This document shows positions 57,201-64,000 of a stretch of 64,000 nucleotides of DNA, in pieces; positions within the stretch are counted from its first letter, which is position 1; every line of letters begins with the position of its first letter. Position numbers and translations under genes: made by a program. Source of the DNA: Wenyingzhuangia sp. 2_MG-2023 (GTDB taxonomy: Bacteria; Bacteroidota; Bacteroidia; Flavobacteriales; Flavobacteriaceae); assembly GCF_030548295.1 (NCBI RefSeq), contig NZ_JAUOSB010000003.1:1-64000 (forward strand), given 5' to 3'. Under the pieces are notes generated by a model, which saw only the letters and a program-made list of their open reading frames with translations, did not search any database and was not told where the DNA came from.

Positions 57201-59473
57201 GTCTGCATCATTTTTAACAATGATTTAAACTTCATAAAATTCCCATACCCTATTTCAAAATCTTCAAACGAAGACAATGTAAGAGCATTGGCTTGCATTA
57301 TGAAAATATCCATAGGAATTCCTTCTTCATTTCCTTGATCACTGCCTATTTCCTTTCTAAACCTTGCATCGATAGCTTCTAGTAATACATTTGCTTCTTT
57401 AAAAGCCTCAGCTTCATACAATAATTGCAAAAAGATTATGGCTTGATGATTGTCAACTAATAAAATATTTCTCCTTACGATATATTTTAAAGCGTGTTTA
57501 TATTTTTTATTAGCTATTAAAGCTAACGCTATATTTTCTGCATATTCATATAATACATAATCGTATCTAAACTCTATACGTTGTAAAAGTAATAAAAGCC
57601 TAATCAGTTCTGTTGTTTGTTTTAATTTTAGAGATAAGCTGATTGTATTTTTTATATCTAATAAAACTAGATCTGGTTCAATATGATTCAGGGCTAGTTT
57701 ATCTGCCCATTCTTGATTACAATTTTGTAATGCATTTTCAGGGGTATTACTTAACGTATAGTGATGTAATCCATTTTCTATTGAGTATTCATTGTCTATA
57801 TTATTTTCACAGAAAGTAACTATGTTATCATTACAGTCTTTAATAAAAAACTCTACTTTTTTTGTTATGAATTCTTTAAAAGAGTTGTGGAATATTTCAA
57901 TTTTATTGTGTTGTTCAGTAAATAAATATTTTATACTTGGAAATGATGAATAGAAAGAAGCTTTTACGTCTGTTGGTAAAATATGTATAATATTTTCTTT
58001 CTCTAAAGGACTTCTTAATTGAGAAATACTTAGACTTATCCAAAGTTTGTTTTTATCTTCATACAATAAATCCCAAATACTGTTGTAATAGTTTTCTATA
58101 TCCCCTTCAATAACAGGGATTTTCTCTATCCATTCTTCGAAATTATCTTGCCCCTCTTTTAATTCATTATTATTTTTAACAAAATTTATTAAATACCTTA
58201 AGTATAGTGGGTGTCCTTCAGATTTTAGTGCTAGTTGTTGTACGTTTTCAATTTTTAATACTCCACTTCCTATTTCTCTTATAATTAAATGTTCACACTT
58301 TGTCAGATTAATAGGAGTAACCTTTATTAATTGCTCTTCAGTATTTATATAATTTTTTATTTCTCTAGGCAATATTTCTTTAGAGGTACAAGAAAGTATA
58401 ACCTTTATGTTCTTAGGTAGTGTAAAGTTTATAATACCTATGAATTCTTTTAATCCTTCTATTTCATCAAGTCCATCAATACATAAAACTCCTGTTTGTT
58501 TATTTTTACTATAATAAACACTTAAATCTTGAACTAAACTTGGTAGCCTTTCTATCCTTTCGTCTATACTTTTAGTCTCTTTAGGAAGTGTACTTCCGTG
58601 AACTGTAAAGACGATGAGCTCTTCTAACCATTTCAGAAAAAAAGCTCTAGATGTTCTTAAACTTTTAGGTTTGTCGTCGTTAGGTATTTTAACAAAGTAT
58701 TTACCTATAATAGAAATAGTATCATTTTGTGGCTTAAATAAAGCTATATTTAAAGATTTACCTGAACCAGGAGTTCCAGTCATTAAAATCCAGTTTCCTT
58801 TTTTTAAAGTAGCATTTTCAAGACTATCTAATACAGTTTTGTTTTTTACCGAGCGTTGTATTTCGTTGGTGAATTGTGATGGTAAATCAGTATGGTTTTC
58901 TTCTATTTCAAAATCTATGTCGTTTACCGCTAAATAGTCTTTGATTTCATCAATAGAAATAGCTCCTAATTTATCGTCAATTTGTTTTAAGATTATTCCG
59001 ATTACTTTTTCGTTGCTTACTACCGGAGCTCCTGAAAGTCCTCCATAATCATAAGTACTCTCTACTTGTTCTGAATTTAATATGAAATCGTATTTTTCTT
59101 TAGTTTCTTTATGACTAATGGTTCCAAAAAATTTCATAGCATCCTGTTCTCCTTTATTAGGAAATCCGAAGGTTTGCCAATCTTCTTTTATTTTAATACC
59201 AGTTGATTGAGAAGGAAGATAGCTATTAAAGGATTCTTCTGTTTTAATTAAACAAATATCAAGTTCATCATCATATGACAATACTTTTCCTATAATAACC
59301 TCATTATTTTTTAATATGACTATTTTAGAATTATCAATTTCTGCTTCAAGAAAAATATGAAAAGCTGTTAAAATAACATTTTGAGATACAAAAAAACCTG
59401 TACCTTGATTTCCTTTGTATTCAATCTTAATAATACTGTTCTGAATTTGTGAGGGGTCAATTATATTACTCAT
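54290..59473 (-). CDS. Trypsin-like protease / STAND NTPase (Avs-like sensor)
   Basis: 1727 residues from the ATG at 59473, one base after the MBL stop; the longer frame starts at TTG. Residues 1-190 are a trypsin-like protease: His in VILTAFHIF (about 38), Asp in DELDICLI (73), Ser in YGGLSGAPVV (146). Residues 210-520 are a STAND/NACHT-type ATPase with Walker A MTGTPGSGKSLNI and Walker B VLCIDGLDEI. The remaining 1200 residues form a helical repeat superhelix, the likely phage-protein sensor. This architecture next to an MBL gene matches type 1 AVAST as I recall it. Binding would trigger oligomerisation and protease activity. Confidence 0.85.
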   Translation of the reverse strand: MSNIIDPSQIQNSIIKIEYKGNQGTGFFVSQNVILTAFHIFLEAEIDNSKIVILKNNEVIIGKVLSYDDELDICLIKTEESFNSYLPSQSTGIKIKEDWQTFGFPNKGEQDAMKFFGTISHKETKEKYDFILNSEQVESTYDYGGLSGAPVVSNEKVIGIILKQIDDKLGAISIDEIKDYLAVNDIDFEIEENHTDLPSQFTNEIQRSVKNKTVLDSLENATLKKGNWILMTGTPGSGKSLNIALFKPQNDTISIIGKYFVKIPNDDKPKSLRTSRAFFLKWLEELIVFTVHGSTLPKETKSIDERIERLPSLVQDLSVYYSKNKQTGVLCIDGLDEIEGLKEFIGIINFTLPKNIKVILSCTSKEILPREIKNYINTEEQLIKVTPINLTKCEHLIIREIGSGVLKIENVQQLALKSEGHPLYLRYLINFVKNNNELKEGQDNFEEWIEKIPVIEGDIENYYNSIWDLLYEDKNKLWISLSISQLRSPLEKENIIHILPTDVKASFYSSFPSIKYLFTEQHNKIEIFHNSFKEFITKKVEFFIKDCNDNIVTFCENNIDNEYSIENGLHHYTLSNTPENALQNCNQEWADKLALNHIEPDLVLLDIKNTISLSLKLKQTTELIRLLLLLQRIEFRYDYVLYEYAENIALALIANKKYKHALKYIVRRNILLVDNHQAIIFLQLLYEAEAFKEANVLLEAIDARFRKEIGSDQGNEEGIPMDIFIMQANALTLSSFEDFEIGYGNFMKFKSLLKMMQTESEADTENNNTSNLYLIREFCASWNKAYMLRSRDIHVSSIEASEMSGVSIDSKWAKMIALARLHYDEINQYNTNYYDENDNCFKIVNDIEYLISNHGYINDKAEITILIKSLLEDSKNISLVRELINKYFDFEINTSSIRDKNGVDFNFPDFINIEFESKCKGYINEDGIFPKVKDRWGENGWEYYLESLIVLLHFIEGKAYNLKSKDDSEGFKAIKVQLQLIRSSLNFSFEERSHWNRSYQLPEAVFPLLYKELVNLYYNFNNDELDSFLEDIKQNTTDQLGLFSEGYREVLYEIIKQLLLLNYETSKIESLAQLWKQHILNGVQNRWERTEELLKITEIYALLGKTSEFDDTFQEVLNTSMGPTWYKEAQLDLLNSTLSYLKNDSTSINKYIKDYASLLDYASGEMTFQRYVRYEKEGFISSLIINGRLDSALEYFRQEILPSPSLLIDNAEKSAFDAPTIGNGYNLGARNFVEQSGILKILKNIEDLSPYLKWALCKVFTINDDNFRYIISYGEEIAKVLNKIEALDNSYIENITESLSEIIEDQELNKDDTAALLNKLYIDLTSSNIIRLKSHLINRGISWGSENEEEKTIESQPLEKNKKVSEFEKFNNSVNSTTNRLQLVESGINSFEKEKISIWYNNWSGEHSKSKRNIKKLLETDTEITETLCYDILKFNETPWSVCKEVIWFLEGKIAKPQIEDIYKIVNNHFHYIIRPDDAVKEKYSWLDNENEKLSSNSQIIDFLIWLLNHPFTNVREKTFNTLVELATYLGEEIIMKLIESTLSEAPLLSTEISSHILKRVSEINPEIIIKTLETEPGFVSQIAKLSHFTIKYNYIVLANNIQKIGYKKLENEINKTILDSPIKTGDIFLEEDFLRPIDDTLEELNNEELLNGKFCEILTSKVKEYCYPLKPIDLIKSDKYLRRSFYDETQYRGRYDDILNHALNTAITSVVNKNNLKTIFEILNND

Positions 59474-59474
59474 A

Positions 59475-60656
59475 TTATAAATCAAATTTTATAGGTTTCG
59501 AACCATTCATTTCAGTTATCTGATAGTTATATTTTTGCTTTAATTCATCATTTTTAAAAGCTTCAATAGATTCTAATGGATATGTAAAAAACAACTCTTT
59601 AACGTTTGTTGTTTTTTGGTGAATTATTCTAGCTATAGTTTCTTTATCTGGATGATTATGTGTTTTTCCATTGGTTGAAAATATATACTTTTGAGACGTA
59701 ATCATTTTTAATAATTCTAAATTTGTATTATTTTGACTTCCATGATGTGAAACTTTTATTAAATCAAAATATATAGGGAAATCTTCTTCGTTATAATGTG
59801 ATTTAAGACTATTAATAATAATTGAGGGATGAGAATCTGCTAAAAACAGTAGCTTCTTTTTTTTGTATTCTATAACAAATGCTATTGAGCTTCCGTTGGC
59901 GGATCTATCGTCTTCATAGAAAGTAGATTTAGCTAATTCGTCTATATTTAAACCAGTGGTTGATATGTTTTTCTTTTTTAATAATTTTTGCTCTTTTTGA
60001 AGTGCCACTAAAGATTCAAAAGCTATTTCACTAAACCCTTCTAAATCTTCTGTAGTGGAGTATCCTTTTTGATATAACTCTTTTTTCCAATCTTTATTTA
60101 GAGTAGAAAGCTTTTCATTAGAAGGAGATAATAATTTTAATGTAATTTCGTCTGTTAACTTGATAGTTGTTTTAATGTCTATAGAAATAGCTTTACCATT
60201 AAATTCAGCATTCCAATTATATTTATTTTCAAATAAAATTGAAGCTAATGTTGAGCCTTGAACAGAAGAAATATCTTTTGTAGTTTCAGTTTGCTCTTCT
60301 TTTAAATTATAATTAACCTGCAATTCTTTTACTGATTTTCCTTTGAATTTTATATTGGGATTAAACTCCTTTATGTGTTTGAATGAATTGTGCCATATAT
60401 TTTCAATTTGAATAAAAGAAGTACTATTGTTTTCTTTTAGAAGTTTAATAATCCCTGAAATATGATCTCCATCAATGTGAGTAACAACTAGATGATTTAA
60501 TGACAAATCTAAAGAACTTAAATTAAGAAGTTCAGGCTTAATAAAATTATTAAAAGTGTCTACATAACCACCATCTATAAGCATTGTATAGTCATCGATT
60601 TTAATAAAAATAGAATCTCCATTTAAGGAGGGTAAAATACTCACAGAAGAACACAT
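59475..60656 (-). CDS. Metallo-beta-lactamase-fold hydrolase (ComEC-like, Avs1A-like)
   Basis: 393 residues. Metal site VVTHIDGDHISG near residue 60 (HxDxDH in place of the usual HxHxDH), LFLADSHPS, VSHHGSQNN near residue 310 and GKTHNHPDKETI near residue 333, the order of ComEC/Rec2-type hydrolases. No membrane segments are present. It is the first gene of the operon and ends 1 bp before the STAND gene start. It may be the effector hydrolase unleashed by the NTPase. Confidence 0.85.
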   Translation of the reverse strand: MCSSVSILPSLNGDSIFIKIDDYTMLIDGGYVDTFNNFIKPELLNLSSLDLSLNHLVVTHIDGDHISGIIKLLKENNSTSFIQIENIWHNSFKHIKEFNPNIKFKGKSVKELQVNYNLKEEQTETTKDISSVQGSTLASILFENKYNWNAEFNGKAISIDIKTTIKLTDEITLKLLSPSNEKLSTLNKDWKKELYQKGYSTTEDLEGFSEIAFESLVALQKEQKLLKKKNISTTGLNIDELAKSTFYEDDRSANGSSIAFVIEYKKKKLLFLADSHPSIIINSLKSHYNEEDFPIYFDLIKVSHHGSQNNTNLELLKMITSQKYIFSTNGKTHNHPDKETIARIIHQKTTNVKELFFTYPLESIEAFKNDELKQKYNYQITEMNGSKPIKFDL

Positions 60657-60998
60657 TTGGGAAGCAGTTTAGTACAAGGTATAATATATATAATTCTAGC
60701 GAAATTATAAACACCATAAGATAAAGTTATTATTCTATTTAAAGTTTAAGAACTGAAAGTAAGTTTGATATGTGTGCTGTATCTGCATTTTTACTTTGTA
60801 ATTAGCTTTTAAACCAATGATAAAACAATGAATAAAATCATTATTTTATTTTAAGTGTCTGTTTTATAGTTTAATAAATAATGATTTTCAATGATTAAAT
60901 CATTAAAAATTTTTGAGTCCAAATCTTGTCATTTATTTGTATCCGTTAACAACTATTACAAGTGCACTTGTTCATTTATAAATTATTAAACGATTATT
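60657..60998. other. Divergent intergenic region with a 14-bp palindrome
   Basis: 342 bp between the AVAST-like operon and the mobilization genes. ACAAGTGCACTTGT at 60958-60971 is a perfect palindrome just upstream of the HTH gene at 60999 and could be an operator or a recombination site. The rest is AT-rich with several AATGAT/ATCATT runs and no gene. Confidence 0.45.
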
Positions 60999-61292
60999 AT
61001 GAACAGAAATGAATTTAATTTTGAAGAGAGATTTGAAAGACTTGAAAAACTACTATTACTAAATCAAAGAGTCATTAATTTTGAATTAGCCTGTTTGCTT
61101 ACTGGTTTTAGTAAATCTAAGATGTATAAACTCACATCTAATCAAGAAGAGAGTGGTATTCCTGCAAAGAGACCCACAGGAGGAGCTATACTTTTTGATA
61201 AAAAAGAGTTAGAAGATTGGTGTTTAAGGGATGATGCCTCAAATAGCCCTAAGCAAAAAGCTTTAGACTATGTGTTTAACTCTAAAAGATAG
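60999..61292 (+). CDS. Helix-turn-helix/excisionase-like protein
   Basis: 97 residues. After a coiled N-terminus the HTH segment reads INFELACLLTGFSKSKMYKL, then GIPAKRPTGGAILFDKKELE and DWCLRDDA, the pattern of excisionase/MerR-like DNA-binding domains common at the head of Bacteroidota mobilizable elements. It probably controls the following replication and mobilization genes. Confidence 0.8.
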   Translation: MNRNEFNFEERFERLEKLLLLNQRVINFELACLLTGFSKSKMYKLTSNQEESGIPAKRPTGGAILFDKKELEDWCLRDDASNSPKQKALDYVFNSKR

Positions 61293-61298
61293 TCGAAA

Positions 61299-61844
61299 AT
61301 GAGTTTAAACAAAAAATCCCCCATTACTTCAGAAAGTAATAAAGGAAATCTTTGTAAGTCAGATAACAAAGATATCGAAAAAAGACAATTTACTAATATA
61401 AATGATCAAAAATCAGATTTATTTCATAGTGAAAACTCACCTTCTTATTTTGCAATATTACCCGCTAATATAAGATATGACAAAAAGGTAATTCCCTCGG
61501 CCAAATTACTTTTTGCAGAAATTTCTGCATTAAGTAATCTACATGGATTTTGTTATTGTAGCAACAATTATTTCATGAATTTATATAATGTTTCAATCCA
61601 GACCATAAATAATTGGTTAAAAAACTTAGAAGATAGAAACTATATAAAAAGACATAGATTTTACAAGAAAGGTACTAAACAAATTTTGAATAGGTATATC
61701 ACAATAATTGGAATACCCTGTGAAATTAATCTTGATAGGCCTATTAAAGAAATTTTGAATGATAATATTAAAACTAATAATAAAAAAAATATTAATTCTA
61801 ATATTTTTTTTAAAAACAAAAAAGAAAGAGGATGTCTGATTTAA
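61299..61844 (+). CDS. Winged-helix replication-type protein
   Basis: 181 residues. A disordered N-terminus is followed by a winged helix (YFAILPANIRYDKKVIPSAK, then NYFMNLYNVSIQTINNWLK, LEDRNYIKRHRF) like that of plasmid replication or element-control proteins. It lies 6 bp after the HTH gene and overlaps the ATPase gene by 13 bp. It may recruit the ATPase. Confidence 0.7.
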   Translation: MSLNKKSPITSESNKGNLCKSDNKDIEKRQFTNINDQKSDLFHSENSPSYFAILPANIRYDKKVIPSAKLLFAEISALSNLHGFCYCSNNYFMNLYNVSIQTINNWLKNLEDRNYIKRHRFYKKGTKQILNRYITIIGIPCEINLDRPIKEILNDNIKTNNKKNINSNIFFKNKKERGCLI

Positions 61845-62425
61845 AAGAATTTAAGAAAATATTAAATATTGAATCTAAAGATTATTTTTTACAATTAAAT
61901 AGAGAGTTTACAGTAGATAATGATAATAGAGAGTTTTTACATAAAATATCTCTTTACTGTACAAACAATTTAGAATTTGAAAAAGGTGATGGTCAATTGC
62001 AAAAAGGACTTTTAATACTAGGTAATTGCGGTACAGGAAAATCTTCAATTTTTGATATTATTCAAAATATTAGTAAAAAACACAAAATATCTGAATTGTG
62101 GTACAAAAATGTATCTGTTAATGAAATTGTTTCAAAATTTGAAAAGGAAGGTGAATATGTCGTTCAATATCATCAAAAAGGTTGTATTCATTTTGATGAT
62201 TTAGGAACAGAAAAATTAGCGAACTCATGGGGAGTAAAAGAAAATTTAATGGCTAGGATTTTTGAACTTCGTTATGAAAATTTTAAGGCTTATGGTTTGA
62301 AAACTCATGTGACAACGAATCTGACTAAATATGAATTACATAAAAAATATGGGGATCGTGTTATGGATAGATTTTTTGAAATGTTTAATTTTTTGGAATT
62401 AGAAGGTGATTCAAGAAGGTTTTAA
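61832..62425 (+). CDS. DnaC-like AAA ATPase
   Basis: 197 residues. Walker A LILGNCGTGKSSIF near residue 67, Walker B IHFDDLGTEK near residue 128, and arginine-containing GDRVMDRFFEMF at the end. The fold matches DnaC/IstB-type helicase loaders. With the winged-helix protein it may load the host helicase on the element during transfer or replication. Confidence 0.85.
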   Translation: MSDLKEFKKILNIESKDYFLQLNREFTVDNDNREFLHKISLYCTNNLEFEKGDGQLQKGLLILGNCGTGKSSIFDIIQNISKKHKISELWYKNVSVNEIVSKFEKEGEYVVQYHQKGCIHFDDLGTEKLANSWGVKENLMARIFELRYENFKAYGLKTHVTTNLTKYELHKKYGDRVMDRFFEMFNFLELEGDSRRF

Positions 62426-62447
62426 TAATTTATAAGAGATGTGAGTA

Positions 62448-62489
62448 GAGCAAGATGGATGCACGTACGTACAAATCTTGCTTTTGCTC
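62448..62489. other. Candidate origin of transfer (oriT)
   Basis: AGCAAGAT (62449-62456) and ATCTTGCT (62475-62482) form an inverted repeat around GGATGCACGTACGTACAA, which contains the palindrome ACGTACGT. It lies directly upstream of mobC, the usual place of oriT in small mobilizable elements. The nick site cannot be placed. Confidence 0.5.
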
Positions 62490-62506
62490 ATTGAAATTCG
62501 CAAAAG

Positions 62507-62800
62507 ATGAAAAATTATAGAATAGAAATTAGAGTTTCTCTATATGAGAGAAAACTCATTAAAAAAAATGCAGAATTATGTGGATTATCAGTTAGTGAAT
62601 TTTGCAGAAGAAGTGTAAATAATCAAAAGATAATAGAGCGCTTTACTGATGAACAAATAGAGTTGTATAAATCTCTTTTACAATACCATCATCACTTTCA
62701 GAGGATTGGTAATATGTTCTCAAAAAATAATCCAAGTTTAAGTTTAGAAGTAAGAGAGTTGGCTAATCAATTTAAAGAACATTTAAAAGGATTTAACTAA
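62507..62800 (+). CDS. mobC: MobC-like relaxosome protein
   Basis: 97 residues. It begins with a ribbon-helix-helix type segment (RIEIRVSLYERKLIKKNAEL, CGLSVSEFCRR) and ends with the helical part typical of MobC (YHHHFQRIGNMFSK, LEVRELANQFKEHL). MobC melts the oriT region for the relaxase. It overlaps the relaxase gene by 1 bp (TAATG). Confidence 0.85.
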   Translation: MKNYRIEIRVSLYERKLIKKNAELCGLSVSEFCRRSVNNQKIIERFTDEQIELYKSLLQYHHHFQRIGNMFSKNNPSLSLEVRELANQFKEHLKGFN

Positions 62801-63636
62801 TGATAGCTAAAGGAACGTGTCTCTCAAATACCAAAGCAGCATTGCTTTATGGAGACGACATAAATAAAGATGCAAAAATTATTTTTAGTAACTACTTACA
62901 TAGTCAAAAACCTAGTGAAATAGCTAAAGAGTTTAAGTTGTTTCAGGATCAAAATACCTATTGTAAGAAGAATACTTTTAGTTTCATTATTAGTCCAACA
63001 ATAGAAGATGGTAAAAAAATGAATGAAGCTGATTTAAAAAAAATGTGTAAACTTTTTTTAAAAGAGTTAAAACTAGATGAACACCAAGCAGTAGGGTATG
63101 TACATCGTGATAAAGAACATTTACATGCTCATTTGTATGTAAATCGAGTGAATTTTTCAGGAGAAGCATTTGATGCCTGGAGGATAGGTAAAAGAGCTCA
63201 ATTAGCAGCAAAAAATGTGGCTTTACAAATGGGATTAACCACTGTAGAACAAGTTAAAGAACAAAAACAAGAAAACACAAAATTAATAAGAGGAGAAATT
63301 AAATCTATTCATGATTCAATGATGAAACAAAGACCAAAATCATTAAAAGATTACATTAAAAAAATGAAAAATAATAATGTGATTGTAAAACCAGTAATTA
63401 ATAAGCAGAATAAGCTCCAAGGATTTAGGTATGAATACAAAAAACATAGTTTTAAAGGCTCAGAAGTCCATAGAGATATGTCTATCAATAAATTGAATTT
63501 TGAAATCCCTAAAGAGCAGAAAAAAGAGTTAAGTAATAATAAAGGACTATTTAACTACAATAATTTATTATTTGACTATTCAGGAGAGTATGAACCAAAC
63601 AGAAATAAAAAAAGAAAAAACAGATGGCGAAGATAG
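62800..63636 (+). CDS. mobA: Relaxase/mobilization nuclease (MobA-like)
   Basis: 278 residues, a short relaxase. The HUH metal motif is YVHRDKEHLHAHLYVNRVN near residue 100; a tyrosine in the N-terminal segment (KAALLYGDDIN) is the likely nicking residue. The C-terminus is basic. It nicks oriT and pilots the strand to the recipient using a conjugation machine from another element. It overlaps the last gene by 13 bp. Confidence 0.88.
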   Translation: MIAKGTCLSNTKAALLYGDDINKDAKIIFSNYLHSQKPSEIAKEFKLFQDQNTYCKKNTFSFIISPTIEDGKKMNEADLKKMCKLFLKELKLDEHQAVGYVHRDKEHLHAHLYVNRVNFSGEAFDAWRIGKRAQLAAKNVALQMGLTTVEQVKEQKQENTKLIRGEIKSIHDSMMKQRPKSLKDYIKKMKNNNVIVKPVINKQNKLQGFRYEYKKHSFKGSEVHRDMSINKLNFEIPKEQKKELSNNKGLFNYNNLLFDYSGEYEPNRNKKRKNRWRR

Positions 63637-63935
63637 AAACCATAACAGAAATGATTGTAGATGAAATCAATCATATGGAAGCTTTAGTAAAAGAGTTTAA
63701 ACAAGAAAAAGAAGATTTAAAGCAAATTAAAATAGAGCCTAATCTTAATAATTTAGGAAAACTTTTAGAAGCTAATATACAATATTTAAATACTCAAAAT
63801 AAGGAGCATAAAGAGGTAATAAAAGGGACTCTAGTTGAATTAAAAAAACAGAATAAGAAATTTTTATTGTATTTAATACTGATGTCTTTATCAATTGTGA
63901 TGTTGATGATAGAATTATTTGTTTTTAAAATTTAA
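63624..63935 (+). CDS. Coiled-coil, tail-anchored membrane protein of the mobilization module
   Basis: 103 residues: a long coiled coil (MEALVKEFKQEKEDLKQIKI and later HKEVIKGTLVELKKQNKK) ends in one membrane segment (FLLYLILMSLSIVMLMIELF). Its 13-bp overlap with the relaxase gene suggests a helper, perhaps a MobB-like membrane tether for the relaxosome. Confidence 0.65.
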   Translation: MAKIETITEMIVDEINHMEALVKEFKQEKEDLKQIKIEPNLNNLGKLLEANIQYLNTQNKEHKEVIKGTLVELKKQNKKFLLYLILMSLSIVMLMIELFVFKI

Positions 63936-64000
63936 TATTTTTTCTTGTTTATAATCTTGTAGTCAAGATATAAAGTTTCTATTTTAGCGAATAGAAAATA

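Larger units (their letters stand above)
60999..63935 (+). mobile_element. Mobilization region of a probable integrative mobilizable element
   Basis: HTH protein, winged-helix protein, DnaC-like ATPase, candidate oriT, MobC, relaxase and a membrane helper are adjacent and co-directional with short or overlapping junctions. No integrase or att site is in view, so the element's ends are unknown; the defence genes from 37 kb on may be its cargo. Confidence 0.65.

Noticed and set aside
60657-60998. Integrase or att site between the AVAST-like operon and the mobilization genes
   Set aside because: No integrase frame and no long direct repeat with another part of the window was seen.
63976-63997. 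TTTCTATT/AATAGAAA hairpin at the window end
   Set aside because: Could be a terminator, but it is short and AT-only and the window stops before a T run can be seen.

Overview
The window looks like a chromosomal segment of a marine-type member of Flavobacteriaceae (Bacteroidota). The evidence is the strong AT bias, a secreted protein with a C-terminal type IX secretion (Por) sorting domain, Bacteroidota-type promoter boxes (TAnnTTTG), CarboxypepD_reg-like surface proteins, and the order ftsK - lolA-like - lptF-like - ribB. The genus cannot be fixed from the sequence alone. No rRNA, tRNA, CRISPR array or integrase was seen.

Region by region. 0-3 kb is an accessory patch: a frameshifted membrane gene, a 130-bp palindromic attC-like element, a small secreted protein, a dispersed repeat, a YbjQ-like protein and a GNAT acetyltransferase. 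3-16.4 kb is mainly core: pepE, the ftsK/lolA/lptF/ribB operon, a diacylglycerol kinase, tpx, a CBM48 protein, a DinB-like protein, a beta-helix protein, an MRJP-like lipoprotein and a SatD/DUF3307 pair with three evenly spaced operator-like repeats. 16.7-23.1 kb holds a compact eight-gene cluster around the ergothioneine enzymes EgtB and EgtD, together with a YedZ/MsrQ-like membrane protein, an FAD reductase, a zinc-ribbon protein and a MoaF-like protein; an O-methyltransferase and an AraC regulator lie upstream. 24.8-27 kb is a two-gene XRE-ImmA module bounded on both sides by copies of one repeat, followed by small genes and gene remnants. 28-36.8 kb is mixed core and accessory: a CarboxypepD_reg protein, an EEP-family protein, a DEAD-box helicase, a thioredoxin-reductase-like operon with palindromic operators, a T9SS cargo protein, methyltransferases and a thioredoxin.

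37-60.7 kb is a dense defence island. On the + strand are an XRE-HNH-HIT module, a split HipBST-like kinase system, and a type I restriction-modification operon (hsdR, an HNH gene, hsdM, hsdS, a GIY-YIG-like gene). These are followed by two DUF262 proteins and a Septu-like ATPase/HNH pair. On the - strand is a translationally coupled operon of a metallo-beta-lactamase-fold protein, a 1727-residue trypsin-like/STAND NTPase and three tandem small paralogues, which resembles type 1 AVAST. The last 3 kb (61-64 kb) carries mobilization genes (HTH proteins, a DnaC-like ATPase, MobC, a relaxase) and a candidate oriT, so the defence genes may sit on an integrative mobilizable element.

How the genes work together. 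Three of the defence or stress modules (XRE-HNH-HIT, HipBST and XRE-ImmA) have their own repeated or palindromic operator-like sites in front of them, which fits autoregulation by the encoded HTH proteins. The most unusual object is the AVAST-like operon with its triplicated small component. Next come the attC-like cassette structures, the three 28-bp-phased SatD operators and the ergothioneine-reductase cluster.
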